From positions 1-10,227 of the forward strand of contig USBH01000038.1 in the NCBI GenBank assembly GCA_900552925.1: DNA of 10,227 nucleotides, given 5' to 3'. Made by a program: the position numbers and the translations under genes. Origin of the DNA: an uncultured Oscillospiraceae bacterium (GTDB taxonomy: Bacteria > Bacillota > Clostridia > Oscillospirales > Acutalibacteraceae). Position 1 is the first letter of the stretch; every line of letters begins with the position of its first letter. The notes under the pieces are model-generated. The model had not been told where the DNA came from, ran no database searches, and saw only the letters and a list, made by a program, of their open reading frames with translations. Below, piece by piece: positions 1 to 5,189 of the stretch.

Positions 1-241
1 GTACGAACGGCTTGTGCTGCCATGCGCATTTATAGCTGAGCTGCCGCAGAATCTCGCCCCAGCCTGCATCGCTGATTTGCCTTGCCAGATACGGGTTCTG
101 CTGAAGCATCTTTCGGATATTGAGGCTTTCTGCACAGATCAGGTAATCCTGCTCTGCCAGCCAAAATTTGAAGCGCATCTGACGATACAATCGCCGGATG
201 CGCTTTCTGATTGTGCTACTCTGTCTCTTTTCTTGTCTCAT
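1..241 (-). CDS. Partial TnpB-like (IS200/IS605 OrfB, RuvC-type) protein, runs off window
   Basis: The open frame starts at ATG 241 and runs off the left edge after 80 codons. The start has GAGGG 7 nt upstream and lies 10 bp after the spoVG-like stop, so this is the fourth gene of the parA operon. Residues 34-72 (LICAESLNIRKM, then LARQISDAGWGE and RQLSYKCAW) match the block around RuvC-II of TnpB transposon nucleases; E38 would be the RuvC-II acidic residue. Full TnpB proteins have roughly 200 residues before this point, including RuvC-I; here only about 37 remain, and the stretch before LAEQDYLI looks shorter than usual. The gene therefore lacks RuvC-I and the guide-binding N-terminal half. 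It could be a decayed TnpB that gained a start, or a retained domain with a new role. The C-terminal zinc finger and RuvC-III, if present, are outside the window. Family match is fairly sure; function unknown. Confidence 0.6.
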   Translation of the reverse strand, partial: MRQEKRQSSTIRKRIRRLYRQMRFKFWLAEQDYLICAESLNIRKMLQQNPYLARQISDAGWGEILRQLSYKCAWQHKPFV

Positions 242-251
242 TTCCAAGCCC

Positions 252-548
252 TCATCGATCAGCTGCCTTTTGCAATTTTTCATGGATCTTGTTTTCATAC
301 GCTTTCAGGACTGCCTGCTCCATACGCTTGTGCGCTGTGGAACTAAGCGGCCGGAAAGCGTATGTGTGCTTCTGATCCCATGTCCGCACATGCGACGCTT
401 CCGGATATAGGAGCTGGGGCGCACCATCCGCTCGACGGATGATGCGCATACCATAAACGATATAATCTCCATCAAGCACTACAGAAGCAAACGCAAGCGG
501 GCCTTTTTGCGCATCGCAGAGGCGGATGCGCACTTTTGTGATCCTCAT
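252..548 (-). CDS. spoVG: SpoVG family protein
   Basis: A 98-residue protein beginning MRITKVRIRL, followed by PLAFASVVLDGDYIVYGMRI, which is the conserved SpoVG core (beta-rich N-terminal part), and ending in a lysine-rich helix. SpoVG proteins are small site-specific DNA- and RNA-binding regulators, first known from Bacillus sporulation and septation. Copies on plasmids and integrative elements are common and their role there is unclear. The start at 548 is chosen because its ATG overlaps the parB stop (ATGA, 545-548) and GGGAGG lies 7 nt upstream; the same frame stays open upstream to 677, but that part lies inside parB. Translation is probably coupled to parB. Since SpoVG proteins can bind RNA, the duplicated leader upstream of parA is a conceivable target, but that is a guess. 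Confidence 0.85.
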   Translation of the reverse strand: MRITKVRIRLCDAQKGPLAFASVVLDGDYIVYGMRIIRRADGAPQLLYPEASHVRTWDQKHTYAFRPLSSTAHKRMEQAVLKAYENKIHEKLQKAADR

Positions 549-1621
549 TTTCTCGCCTCCCGCTCGTGTGCGCGATACAGCTCGCGGATCATCGCATCGA
601 CCTCCGTATAGCTGTAGATCACCGTTGTACGTGGATTGTCGATTTCCACGATCATCTTCGATGTGTTCAACGTACACTCCCCTTCGAGATCACTAAGAGT
701 AATCGAGCACGAGCGAAAATTGTATCGTGGCTTTATGATCTCTGCGATTGCCTCTTTTGTTGTCGGCATCTGCTGCACATAATCCGCGTACAGCTTTTCC
801 GGTGTCCAAATATACGCAGACAAAATGATTTCTTCCAACAAAGCCTTACGTGCTTCCGGCGTCTTGAACCGCTCCACTTCTTCGATAGAACCGGAACTCG
901 GTTCCGGTTGTGCCTCCGGCGGCTCCTCAGAACCGGAACTCGGTTCCGATTGTGCCTCCGGCTGTTCCCCAGAACCGGAACTCGGTTCCGCTTTTTTCGA
1001 TCTGGCTACTGCGAGTCGGCTTGCCTCATTTACTGTAAGCTCGCCGGCAGCAAGCATCTCTTTTTCCTGCTGCGTAAGCTGTTCCGCGATGCGTTTGTAT
1101 TTTCTGACCTGTCGGTCGGAAATCTGCATTTTCTTAGCGATCAGGCCGAGTTTTGTGCCTGTGTACTCTCCGTTCTGCATCATTTCCTCAAGAAGCGCAT
1201 TATACTCCTCAAAGATCTGGAGCTGACGGCCAGCACTCAGATCGCGCTGACCATTGGCCTCATGCAGCATAAGCTGCTTCCGGTTACGGCTCAAAGCCTC
1301 ACCATCAAACACCCGGCAGGGGACTGTACTCCAATGCAGGCATTCCGTAATCGCCCTGTATCTGCGTTCCCCAGCGATCAGCGTGTACCGATCGTTATCC
1401 CGAACCACTACCAGCGGCTCAAGTAATCCGAGTAGTTCAATGGAATCGGCAAGCTCGCGAATACTTTCATCGGTATCATCCGCCGCAAAGGTATTTTGGG
1501 GTGCAAAATCAATGAAGCTGACATCAATCAGCTTATCTTGAGCAATCTCTGCATTCTGCTGCATAACATCTTTAAGTGTGTCCAAACCGGCAGTAATACT
1601 GGCAAAATTCATTTTTTTCAT
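545..1621 (-). CDS. parB: ParB-like partition protein with internal 14-residue repeats
   Basis: A 358-residue ParB/Spo0J-type protein. Residues about 30-110 form the ParB N-terminal nuclease-like (CTP-binding) domain, with the signature LIAGERRYRA (GERR at 84-87) followed by HEANGQRDLSAGRQ. Residues about 156-177 (TKLGLIAKKMQISDRQVRKY) are the DNA-binding helix-turn-helix. Residues 211-245 hold two and a half copies of a 14-residue repeat of the type EPSSGSxExPEAQ, probably a flexible linker, before a C-terminal domain of about 110 residues. It would bind centromere sites and work with the ParA encoded just upstream. The start at 1621 is preferred: its ATG overlaps the parA stop (ATGA) and GGAGGG lies 7 nt upstream. 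An in-frame TTG at 1636 has no good ribosome site. The DNA encoding the repeats carries the palindromes listed separately. Confidence 0.9.
   Translation of the reverse strand: MKKMNFASITAGLDTLKDVMQQNAEIAQDKLIDVSFIDFAPQNTFAADDTDESIRELADSIELLGLLEPLVVVRDNDRYTLIAGERRYRAITECLHWSTVPCRVFDGEALSRNRKQLMLHEANGQRDLSAGRQLQIFEEYNALLEEMMQNGEYTGTKLGLIAKKMQISDRQVRKYKRIAEQLTQQEKEMLAAGELTVNEASRLAVARSKKAEPSSGSGEQPEAQSEPSSGSEEPPEAQPEPSSGSIEEVERFKTPEARKALLEEIILSAYIWTPEKLYADYVQQMPTTKEAIAEIIKPRYNFRSCSITLSDLEGECTLNTSKMIVEIDNPRTTVIYSYTEVDAMIRELYRAHEREARK
889..996. repeat. 42-bp tandem repeats, each carrying a 21-bp palindrome, inside parB
   Basis: Three palindromes start at 889, 931 and 973, exactly 42 bp apart. The first (889-909) is perfect: arms AACCGGAAC and GTTCCGGTT around a TCG centre. 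The second (931-951) and third (973-993) keep the core and differ from perfect symmetry at one outer position. The spacer between copies is also repeated in part, so the unit is a 42-bp tandem repeat that encodes a 14-residue repeat in ParB. A fourth copy of the palindrome lies at 3612-3632. 42 bp is close to four helical turns, so the sites would face the same side of the DNA. They may be binding sites, perhaps for ParB; otherwise they are a linker repeat with incidental symmetry. Confidence 0.85.
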
Positions 1622-2391
1622 TTCGCAACCCTCCAAAGCAGTTCATCTGTTACAGCCTGATAGTCGATAGCTCCATTGCTTCTCTTTTCATATACGTTGA
1701 TCGGTTCATGTGAATTGATCGCTCGCCGCAGTGCAATATTCTTTCGGACCGTCGCTTTGAAAAAAGGAAGGACGTTCTGCGACTGCAAAACGTCCCGGTA
1801 AATGCCTGTGGTTTTGTTTTTCTCGTCCATGACAATCAGACCACCCAAAAGCCGCAGGCGCGGATTCAGATTTTTCCTGATCTCGAGGATCTTTTCGGCC
1901 TTAAGCCGCAGGCTATGCAGCGCAAACTCGTCGGCGATCATGGGGATTAAAAGATAGTCGGCATAAAGCTGGATGTTTTCGAGCAGCTTGTAGCCCTGCG
2001 GCGGGCAATCGATCAGGATATAGTCATATCGGCTTTCCAATGCGGAAAGCACATTCACAAACAGATCGTTATAGCGTTGTCCGTTCATTTTACGCTGATC
2101 CATCAATTCTTCCGCTGCCATAAGAGCAGTGGACGACCGCAGGACATCAACGCCGAATTCTGTAGAGCTGATAGCCTGCTCCGGCTTCTCGCCATGAAAC
2201 AGGACATCCGACAATGACAGATTTTCAGGTGCGTATAAACCGTAGTACATTGTGCTGTAACTCTGCGGATCAGCGTCGATCAGCAACACCCGGTATCCGC
2301 GTTCGGCGAGGATAGCTGAGACATTGACGGCTGTGGTTGTTTTGCCGCAGCCACCTTTTTCGTTTGTAATTGCGATTTTCTTTGCAGACAT
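1618..2391 (-). CDS. parA: ParA family partition ATPase
   Basis: A 257-residue ParA/Soj-type ATPase. The deviant Walker A box KGGCGKTTT is at residues 12-20 with signature lysine K12 and catalytic-site K17; Walker A' (LLIDADPQ) is at 36-43; Walker B (ILIDCPPQ) is at 125-132 with D128. There is no N-terminal DNA-binding extension, so this is a short, chromosomal-style (Soj/type Ib-like) ParA. It binds DNA without sequence preference in its ATP form and is stimulated by ParB, moving or anchoring the element during cell division. The ATG at 2391 has GGAGGG 7 nt upstream. It overlaps parB (ATGA). The leader shares a structured repeat with the gene at 3139-3537. On an integrative element such a pair would help keep the excised, circular form. 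Confidence 0.92.
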   Translation of the reverse strand: MSAKKIAITNEKGGCGKTTTAVNVSAILAERGYRVLLIDADPQSYSTMYYGLYAPENLSLSDVLFHGEKPEQAISSTEFGVDVLRSSTALMAAEELMDQRKMNGQRYNDLFVNVLSALESRYDYILIDCPPQGYKLLENIQLYADYLLIPMIADEFALHSLRLKAEKILEIRKNLNPRLRLLGGLIVMDEKNKTTGIYRDVLQSQNVLPFFKATVRKNIALRRAINSHEPINVYEKRSNGAIDYQAVTDELLWRVAK

Positions 2392-2400
2392 TTACTGTCC

Positions 2401-2452
2401 CTCCTGTACTTTTACTCTGCAGATCACTGCAGGCCAGTCTCCGCATACGCGG
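2401..2452 (-). promoter_or_regulatory. Structured leader of parA (copy A of a duplicated element)
   Basis: Read on the minus strand, the leader has a hairpin CCGC-GTAT-GCGG (2452-2441), a linker GAGACTGGC, a hairpin CTGCAG-TGAT-CTGCAG (2432-2417), and then GGAGGG and the parA ATG. Positions 2401-2442 align with 3548-3589 with two mismatches, and 2414-2442 is identical over 29 bp. The first hairpin differs in sequence between copies (CCGC/GCGG here, CCGG/CCGG there) but stays paired, which supports a structural role. A terminator lies directly upstream, and no convincing -35/-10 pair lies between. A TATATT at 2458-2453 could be a -10, in which case the first hairpin would be a DNA site around the transcription start instead. 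No known riboswitch is recognised. Confidence 0.65.
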
Positions 2453-2457
2453 AATAT

Positions 2458-2495
2458 AAAAGGGCGCGCTGCAGATCTTCGTTCTGCAACGCGCC
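2458..2495 (-). terminator. Intrinsic terminator of the toxin-antitoxin operon
   Basis: On the minus strand a 13-bp stem (2495-2483 with 2475-2463, 7-nt loop) is followed by CCTTTTATATT. The only non-Watson-Crick pair is a U-G wobble in the minus-strand RNA; on the plus strand it would be a C-A mismatch, so the hairpin is made for minus-strand transcription. It sits 15 bp after the toxin stop and directly ahead of the parA leader. Confidence 0.8.
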
Positions 2496-2509
2496 TTTCT
2501 TCAAAGCAT

Positions 2510-2836
2510 TTATTGATTTTCTTTTTTCAACAGCCGTTTGAAGGTTACGGGATAGTTGCTGGCACCGTGGGCGATGTGGTAAACGAAAACCGTTTCCGAA
2601 ATCAGCCTGTAAACGCAGATGTACTTCCCGGCGATGACCAGCCGGTAACCGTTGCCACGCAGTTCTTTATCCTGCGGGATATGGCCGGACAGTGGGAACA
2701 TCTCCAGCCGGGAAAGCGTGTCCAAAATGAGGGTGGTGATCTTGCGGGCGGAATTTGGCCCCACCAGATTCAAGGGGATCTGCGCGATCTCCTCCAGCTC
2801 CCGCTGCGCAGGTTCCAAAATGACAAGTTTAGCCAC
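2510..2836 (-). CDS. RelE/ParE family toxin
   Basis: A 108-residue protein beginning MAKLVILEPAQRELEEI, with the RelE/ParE fold signatures: an N-terminal strand and two helices, then GYRLVIAGKYICVYRL and VFVYHIAHGASNY at the C-terminal end. Toxins of this superfamily are either ribosome-dependent mRNA endonucleases (RelE) or gyrase inhibitors (ParE); sequence alone does not decide here. The GTG start at 2836 overlaps the antitoxin stop by 8 bp (GTGGCTAA), and GGAGGA lies about 11 nt upstream, the usual coupled order antitoxin then toxin. On a mobile element the pair probably acts in maintenance or as a selfish stabiliser. Confidence 0.87.
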   Translation of the reverse strand: MAKLVILEPAQRELEEIAQIPLNLVGPNSARKITTLILDTLSRLEMFPLSGHIPQDKELRGNGYRLVIAGKYICVYRLISETVFVYHIAHGASNYPVTFKRLLKKENQ

Positions 2837-3095
2837 GTTGATAGATCTCCTCCAATCGTTTTCTGGATTCTTCCAGCGTATAGGCAGGAGCGCCGGAGAG
2901 GCGCGCCTGCTCGGCTGCTTCCAGTTTGGCCCGCAGCTTCAAGGTCTCCTCCCGCTGTTCAAACGCCTCTATGCTCATCACGACCAGATCGCCTTCACCG
3001 TTCTTGGTGATGTAGATCGGTTCTGCTTCCTCATGCGCCAGATCTGAGATCATACCGTAGTCATTTCGGAGTGCAGTGGACGACTTGATAATCAC
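2829..3095 (-). CDS. Phd/YefM family antitoxin
   Basis: An 88-residue protein beginning (GTG start) MIIKSSTALRNDYGMISDLA, then EPIYITKNGEGDLVVMSIEAFEQRE, a textbook Phd/YefM N-terminal DNA-binding fold, followed by a charged helical C-terminus that would wrap the toxin. It neutralises the RelE/ParE toxin encoded downstream and represses its own promoter. The start chosen is GTG 3095 because AAGGAGG lies 8 nt upstream; an upstream in-frame GTG at 3104 falls inside that ribosome site and TTG 3101 is too close to it. Operator palindromes overlap the promoter at 3113-3143. Confidence 0.9.
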   Translation of the reverse strand: MIIKSSTALRNDYGMISDLAHEEAEPIYITKNGEGDLVVMSIEAFEQREETLKLRAKLEAAEQARLSGAPAYTLEESRKRLEEIYQRG

Positions 3096-3112
3096 AATCA
3101 ACACCTCCTTAT

Positions 3113-3155
3113 ATTATTCTATAATAATTCTATCAGAATTATTCGCACTTTGCAA
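3113..3155 (-). promoter_or_regulatory. Promoter and operator palindromes of the toxin-antitoxin operon
   Basis: On the minus strand TTGCAA (3155-3150), a 17-bp spacer and TAGAAT (3132-3127) form a good sigma-A promoter. A perfect inverted repeat with 8-bp arms (AATAATTC / GAATTATT, 5-bp centre, 3123-3143) covers the -10, and a second one (ATTATT / AATAAT, 3113-3128) overlaps it. This is the layout expected for autorepression by a Phd/YefM antitoxin. AAGGAGG follows at once. Confidence 0.75.
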
Positions 3156-3537
3156 CATGCCCTTTTACTATGTCGTTGATTTTTTGGTGACAAATTTCAG
3201 CGCTATACCCGTTAACCCAATTTTCTAAGGACTCCTCCCAATCCATTTGCCGATACTCTCTTTCAGCATCAAGATCTTCCTCAAGGGTTTCCGGGTTAAA
3301 TATTTTAACGATGAGACCGCACCCCGGAGATGTAATTTTAAAACAAACCTCTACTTTAATGACCGGAATATCGCGCTGGGTAACTGGATGGATCCGGATT
3401 AAAAGATTCCCGAATTGCATGATGTATCCGCCTTGCATACGCCAGCCTTCCGAAAGTCCACGGTCGGTCCCAAACTCTTGGACTGCAAGCATCCGTGCTG
3501 TTTCCAGTGTTAACATTGTACCTGAATTTTTCTTCAT
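3139..3537 (-). CDS. Hypothetical protein, 132 aa, sharing the parA-type leader
   Basis: An ORF with a strong ribosome site (AGGAGG, 9 nt before ATG 3537) and a 132-residue product that I do not recognise. It has no signal peptide, no membrane segment and no clear motif. The middle (residues about 35-80) alternates hydrophobic and polar residues like a small beta-sheet domain (GGYIMQFGNLLIRIHPV, IPVIKVEVCFKI), and the C-terminal third is acidic and tryptophan-containing (EEDLDAEREYRQMDWEESLENW). It is the rightmost gene of the mobile region, between the tRNA-derived end and the toxin-antitoxin pair. Its leader is nearly identical to that of parA, so the two are probably controlled together. 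No terminator is visible after it, so transcription may run into the antitoxin gene. Confidence 0.7.
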   Translation of the reverse strand: MKKNSGTMLTLETARMLAVQEFGTDRGLSEGWRMQGGYIMQFGNLLIRIHPVTQRDIPVIKVEVCFKITSPGCGLIVKIFNPETLEEDLDAEREYRQMDWEESLENWVNGYSAEICHQKINDIVKGHVAKCE

Positions 3538-3547
3538 TTTCTTGCTC

Positions 3548-3600
3548 CTCCTGTAATTTCACTCTGCAGATCACTGCAGGCCAGTCTCCCGGTTGCCCGG
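3548..3600 (-). promoter_or_regulatory. Structured leader of the 3139-3537 gene (copy B)
   Basis: This is the second copy of the parA leader. On the minus strand it has hairpin CCGG-GCAA-CCGG (3600-3589, a GNRA-type loop), the linker GAGACTGGC, hairpin CTGCAG-TGAT-CTGCAG (3579-3564), then the ribosome site. Outer bases ACT and AGT could extend the second hairpin across a GGC bulge. It is identical to copy A over 29 bp (3561-3589), and both copies follow a terminator whose U-tract runs into TATATT. Whether it acts as RNA or as a DNA operator cannot be told from sequence alone. Confidence 0.65.
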
Positions 3601-3603
3601 AAA

Positions 3604-3636
3604 TATAAAAAAACCGGAACTCAGTTCCAGTTTCTT
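3604..3636 (-). terminator. Terminator-like hairpin containing the fourth copy of the parB palindrome
   Basis: Positions 3612-3632 match the palindrome inside parB at 19 of 21 positions. On the minus strand the stem AACTGGAAC / GTTCCGGTT (TGA loop) has one U-G wobble and is followed by seven Ts and TATATTT, a good intrinsic terminator. No minus-strand gene lies upstream in the window, so it may insulate the element from outside transcription, act in the leader of the 3139-3537 gene, or be a protein-binding site. Confidence 0.6.
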
Positions 3637-3647
3637 TCCAAGATATA

Positions 3648-3676
3648 TGGACTCTCGTTTTTGTCCGTGCTATAAT
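3648..3676 (+). promoter_or_regulatory. Outward-facing promoter at the element end
   Basis: TGGACT (3648-3653), a 17-bp spacer and a consensus TATAAT (3671-3676) preceded by TGC, an extended -10. It points right, out of the AT-rich region, across the tRNA fragment. In the integrated state it meets the terminator at 3759-3801. In an excised circle it would read into the other end of the element. Confidence 0.55.
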
Positions 3677-3706
3677 TCTTATTTAGTTTGTGTATATTGG
3701 TACCTC

Positions 3707-3756
3707 TCTGCTTCACACGCAGGAGGTCCGCGGTTCGAGCCCGCGCGTTTCCACCA
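3707..3756 (+). tRNA. 3' half of a tRNA-Val(CAC) gene; likely attachment site of the element
   Basis: The anticodon arm (stem TCTGC / GCAGG, loop TTCACAC, anticodon CAC at 3714-3716), variable loop AGGTC, T arm (CGCGG, TTCGAGC, CCGCG at 3729-3745), acceptor strand CGTTTCC, discriminator A and CCA (3754-3756) are all present. Upstream there is no D arm and no GGAAACG acceptor strand, only AT-rich sequence. The gene is therefore truncated at about the anticodon stem. Base composition changes here. A 3' tRNA fragment at a composition boundary is the usual trace of site-specific integration into a tRNA gene; the intact copy should lie to the left, beyond the window. Confidence 0.75.
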
Positions 3757-3758
3757 CA

Positions 3759-3801
3759 AAAAGCCAATGTACACAGCCGGTCTGTGCGCATTGGCTTTTT
3801 T
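3759..3801 (+). terminator. Terminator after the tRNA fragment
   Basis: Arms AGCCAATG and CATTGGCT enclose a second pairing (CACAG with CTGTG), followed by six or more Ts. It begins right after the CCA end and is probably the original terminator of the tRNA gene. Confidence 0.85.
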
Positions 3802-3820
3802 CTTGCCCGCCCGGCGATTA

Positions 3821-3863
3821 CCTGCGCACAGCGCAGGCCGTACGCCGCGGCGGGCGCCCGCGG
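3821..3863 (+). other. Two GC-rich hairpins in the leader of the anion permease gene
   Basis: CCTGCGC-ACA-GCGCAGG (3821-3837) and CCGCGG with CCGCGG (3845-3863, 7-nt centre) lie between the tRNA terminator and the permease ribosome site. I see no convincing promoter in 3802-3892. The gene may depend on a weak promoter here or on readthrough. Confidence 0.4.
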
Positions 3864-3892
3864 AACCGAAATCTACACAAGGGGTGTTTGGA

Positions 3893-5044
3893 ATGGGAAA
3901 TGCAGGAAAGGCTGCCGTTTGCGCGGCGGGGCGAAAAATATGGGCTTTTGTGCGGGGAGATGCGGTGCTCTCCGTCTCCATCGTGCTGGCCGTCGTGTCG
4001 ATGTTCTTTGTGCCGCCCGGCCCGGCCTACGTCGCCTATATCGATTGGGACACGCTCGCCCTGCTTTTCAGCCTGATGGCCGTGGTGAAGGGCTTCCAGA
4101 GCGAGGGCTTTTTCGAATACATCGGCAGCGGGCTGCTGAAGCGCACGCGGTCCACTCGCTCCATGGCGGCCGTTCTGGTTTTCCTGCCCTTTTTCTGCAG
4201 CACCGTCATCACCAACGACGTTTCCCTGATCACGTTCGTGCCCTTCGCCGTCTCCGTACTGCGCATGGCGCGTCAGGAGGCGCTTGCCGTTCCGCTGATC
4301 ATCCTGCAGACGCTGGCGGCAAACCTCGGGAGCATGCTCACCCCGATGGGCAACCCGCAGAACCTGTACCTCTACGCGCAGTCGGGCATGGGCTTTCTGC
4401 AGCTTTGCGGCATCATGCTGCCTTACGTGCTGCTCTCCGCCCTCTGCCTGGGTGGCGCGGTGCTTCTGCGCAGGCCCCGGCCGATCCCGGCGCTCTCCGT
4501 GGAAGCCCGCCCGGGCCGCGCAAAAAGCCTCGCGTGGTGCGCCGCCGGCCTGCTTTTGTGCCTGCTGGGCATCTTCAACCTCGTGCCCGACCTCGCCGTC
4601 GCGGCGGTGATCCTCGCCGCGCTCCTGTTCGGGAACCGGAAGCTGCTGCGGACCGTGGACTACGCGCTGCTCGGCACCTTCGCCGCGTTCTTCATCTTCA
4701 TCGGCAACCTGTCGACCATCCCGAGCTTCCAGAACTTCCTCTCCGGCATTTTGGCGGGCCACGTCGTCCCCGTCTCCGTGCTCGCCAGCCAGGTCATCAG
4801 CAACGTGCCGGCCGCGCTGCTGCTTTCCGGCTTCACATCGGACTGGAGCGGCCTGCTGATCGGCACCAATCTCGGCGGCCTCGGGACGCTGATTGCCTCC
4901 ATGGCAAGCCTGATCTCCTACAAGCAGCTGGCCCGGGAATTCCCCGAAAAGAAGAAGCGGTATTTTCTCTGGTTCACCGTGTGCAACGTCGCGCTGCTGC
5001 TTTTGCTGCTTCTGGAATACGCCCTGCTTTCCGCGCGCGGATGA
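3893..5044 (+). CDS. ArsB/NhaD/SLC13-type anion permease
   Basis: A 383-residue membrane protein with about ten hydrophobic segments. The two halves show the inverted-repeat motifs of the ion transporter superfamily (ArsB, NhaD, CitM, SLC13). In the first half STVITNDVSLITFVP (103-117) is followed by MLTPMGNPQNLYLY (148-161); in the second half SQVISNVPAALLL (299-311) is followed by TNLGGLGTLIASMASLISY (325-343). Paired helix breaks at such Asn/Thr motifs bind the substrate and coupling ion in this superfamily. The substrate (dicarboxylate, other anion, or sodium) cannot be named. The start at 3893 has AAGGGG 8 nt upstream; the frame is open back to 3593, but that runs through the tRNA fragment. 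It is the first chromosomal gene after the boundary, in GC-rich DNA unlike the left region. Confidence 0.82.
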   Translation: MGNAGKAAVCAAGRKIWAFVRGDAVLSVSIVLAVVSMFFVPPGPAYVAYIDWDTLALLFSLMAVVKGFQSEGFFEYIGSGLLKRTRSTRSMAAVLVFLPFFCSTVITNDVSLITFVPFAVSVLRMARQEALAVPLIILQTLAANLGSMLTPMGNPQNLYLYAQSGMGFLQLCGIMLPYVLLSALCLGGAVLLRRPRPIPALSVEARPGRAKSLAWCAAGLLLCLLGIFNLVPDLAVAAVILAALLFGNRKLLRTVDYALLGTFAAFFIFIGNLSTIPSFQNFLSGILAGHVVPVSVLASQVISNVPAALLLSGFTSDWSGLLIGTNLGGLGTLIASMASLISYKQLAREFPEKKKRYFLWFTVCNVALLLLLLLEYALLSARG

Positions 5045-5049
5045 GGCCA

Positions 5050-5098
5050 CGCGCCCTGCGGTTTATTGCTCTCCGGCCGGGCGCGCCGAAAACTTTTT
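5050..5098 (+). terminator. Possible terminator of the anion permease gene
   Basis: CGCGCCC (5050-5056) pairs with GGGCGCG (5079-5085), with further CGG/CCG pairing inside, followed after a few bases by CTTTTTGG. The T-run is short and displaced, so the call is weak. Confidence 0.35.
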
Positions 5099-5106
5099 GG
5101 CCGATA

Positions 5107-5135
5107 TTGACTTCCGCTAAAGCGCGAATTAAAAT
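5107..5135 (+). promoter_or_regulatory. Sigma-A promoter of the MFS gene
   Basis: TTGACT (5107-5112), a 17-bp spacer and TAAAAT (5130-5135), one mismatch each to consensus. Transcription would start near 5142, leaving a leader of about 48 nt. Confidence 0.75.
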
Positions 5136-5157
5136 GAAAAAAGCAATCCACGCAAAG

Positions 5158-5184
5158 GCATCTGCCGCGCAGATGCGGGAAGGA
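5158..5184 (+). promoter_or_regulatory. Leader hairpin abutting the MFS ribosome binding site
   Basis: GCATCTGC-CGC-GCAGATGC is a perfect 8-bp hairpin (5158-5176), directly followed by GGGAAGGA and, 5 nt later, the ATG. It may protect the mRNA 5' end or set the access of the ribosome to the start. Confidence 0.5.
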
Positions 5185-5189
5185 ATTTT

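Noticed and set aside
889..996. CRISPR-like array
   Set aside because: Only three units, the spacers are repeated rather than unique, and the whole lies in frame inside parB.
566..1426. Long plus-strand frame of 286 codons opposite parB
   Set aside because: It mirrors the clear ParB frame, has no ribosome site, and its product is cysteine- and arginine-rich without any family features.
2443..3589. Composite transposon bounded by the 42-bp direct repeats
   Set aside because: No transposase or terminal inverted repeats; both repeats are leaders of genes in the same orientation, so shared regulation or recombination between modules explains them better.
3680..3756. Intact tRNA gene
   Set aside because: No D arm and no GGAAACG acceptor strand lie upstream of 3707; TTGGTA at 3697-3702 is reminiscent of a D loop but has no stem around it.
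3593..3892. N-terminal extension of the anion permease by 100 codons
   Set aside because: The added stretch runs through the leader repeat, the tRNA fragment and its terminator; ATG 3893 has a proper ribosome site and begins the family-like part.
3818..5050. Long minus-strand frame of 410 codons opposite the anion permease, and similar frames opposite the MFS, pit and glycosidase genes
   Set aside because: High GC keeps antisense frames open; products are rich in His, Arg, Gly and Gln with no domain, and no ribosome sites fit.
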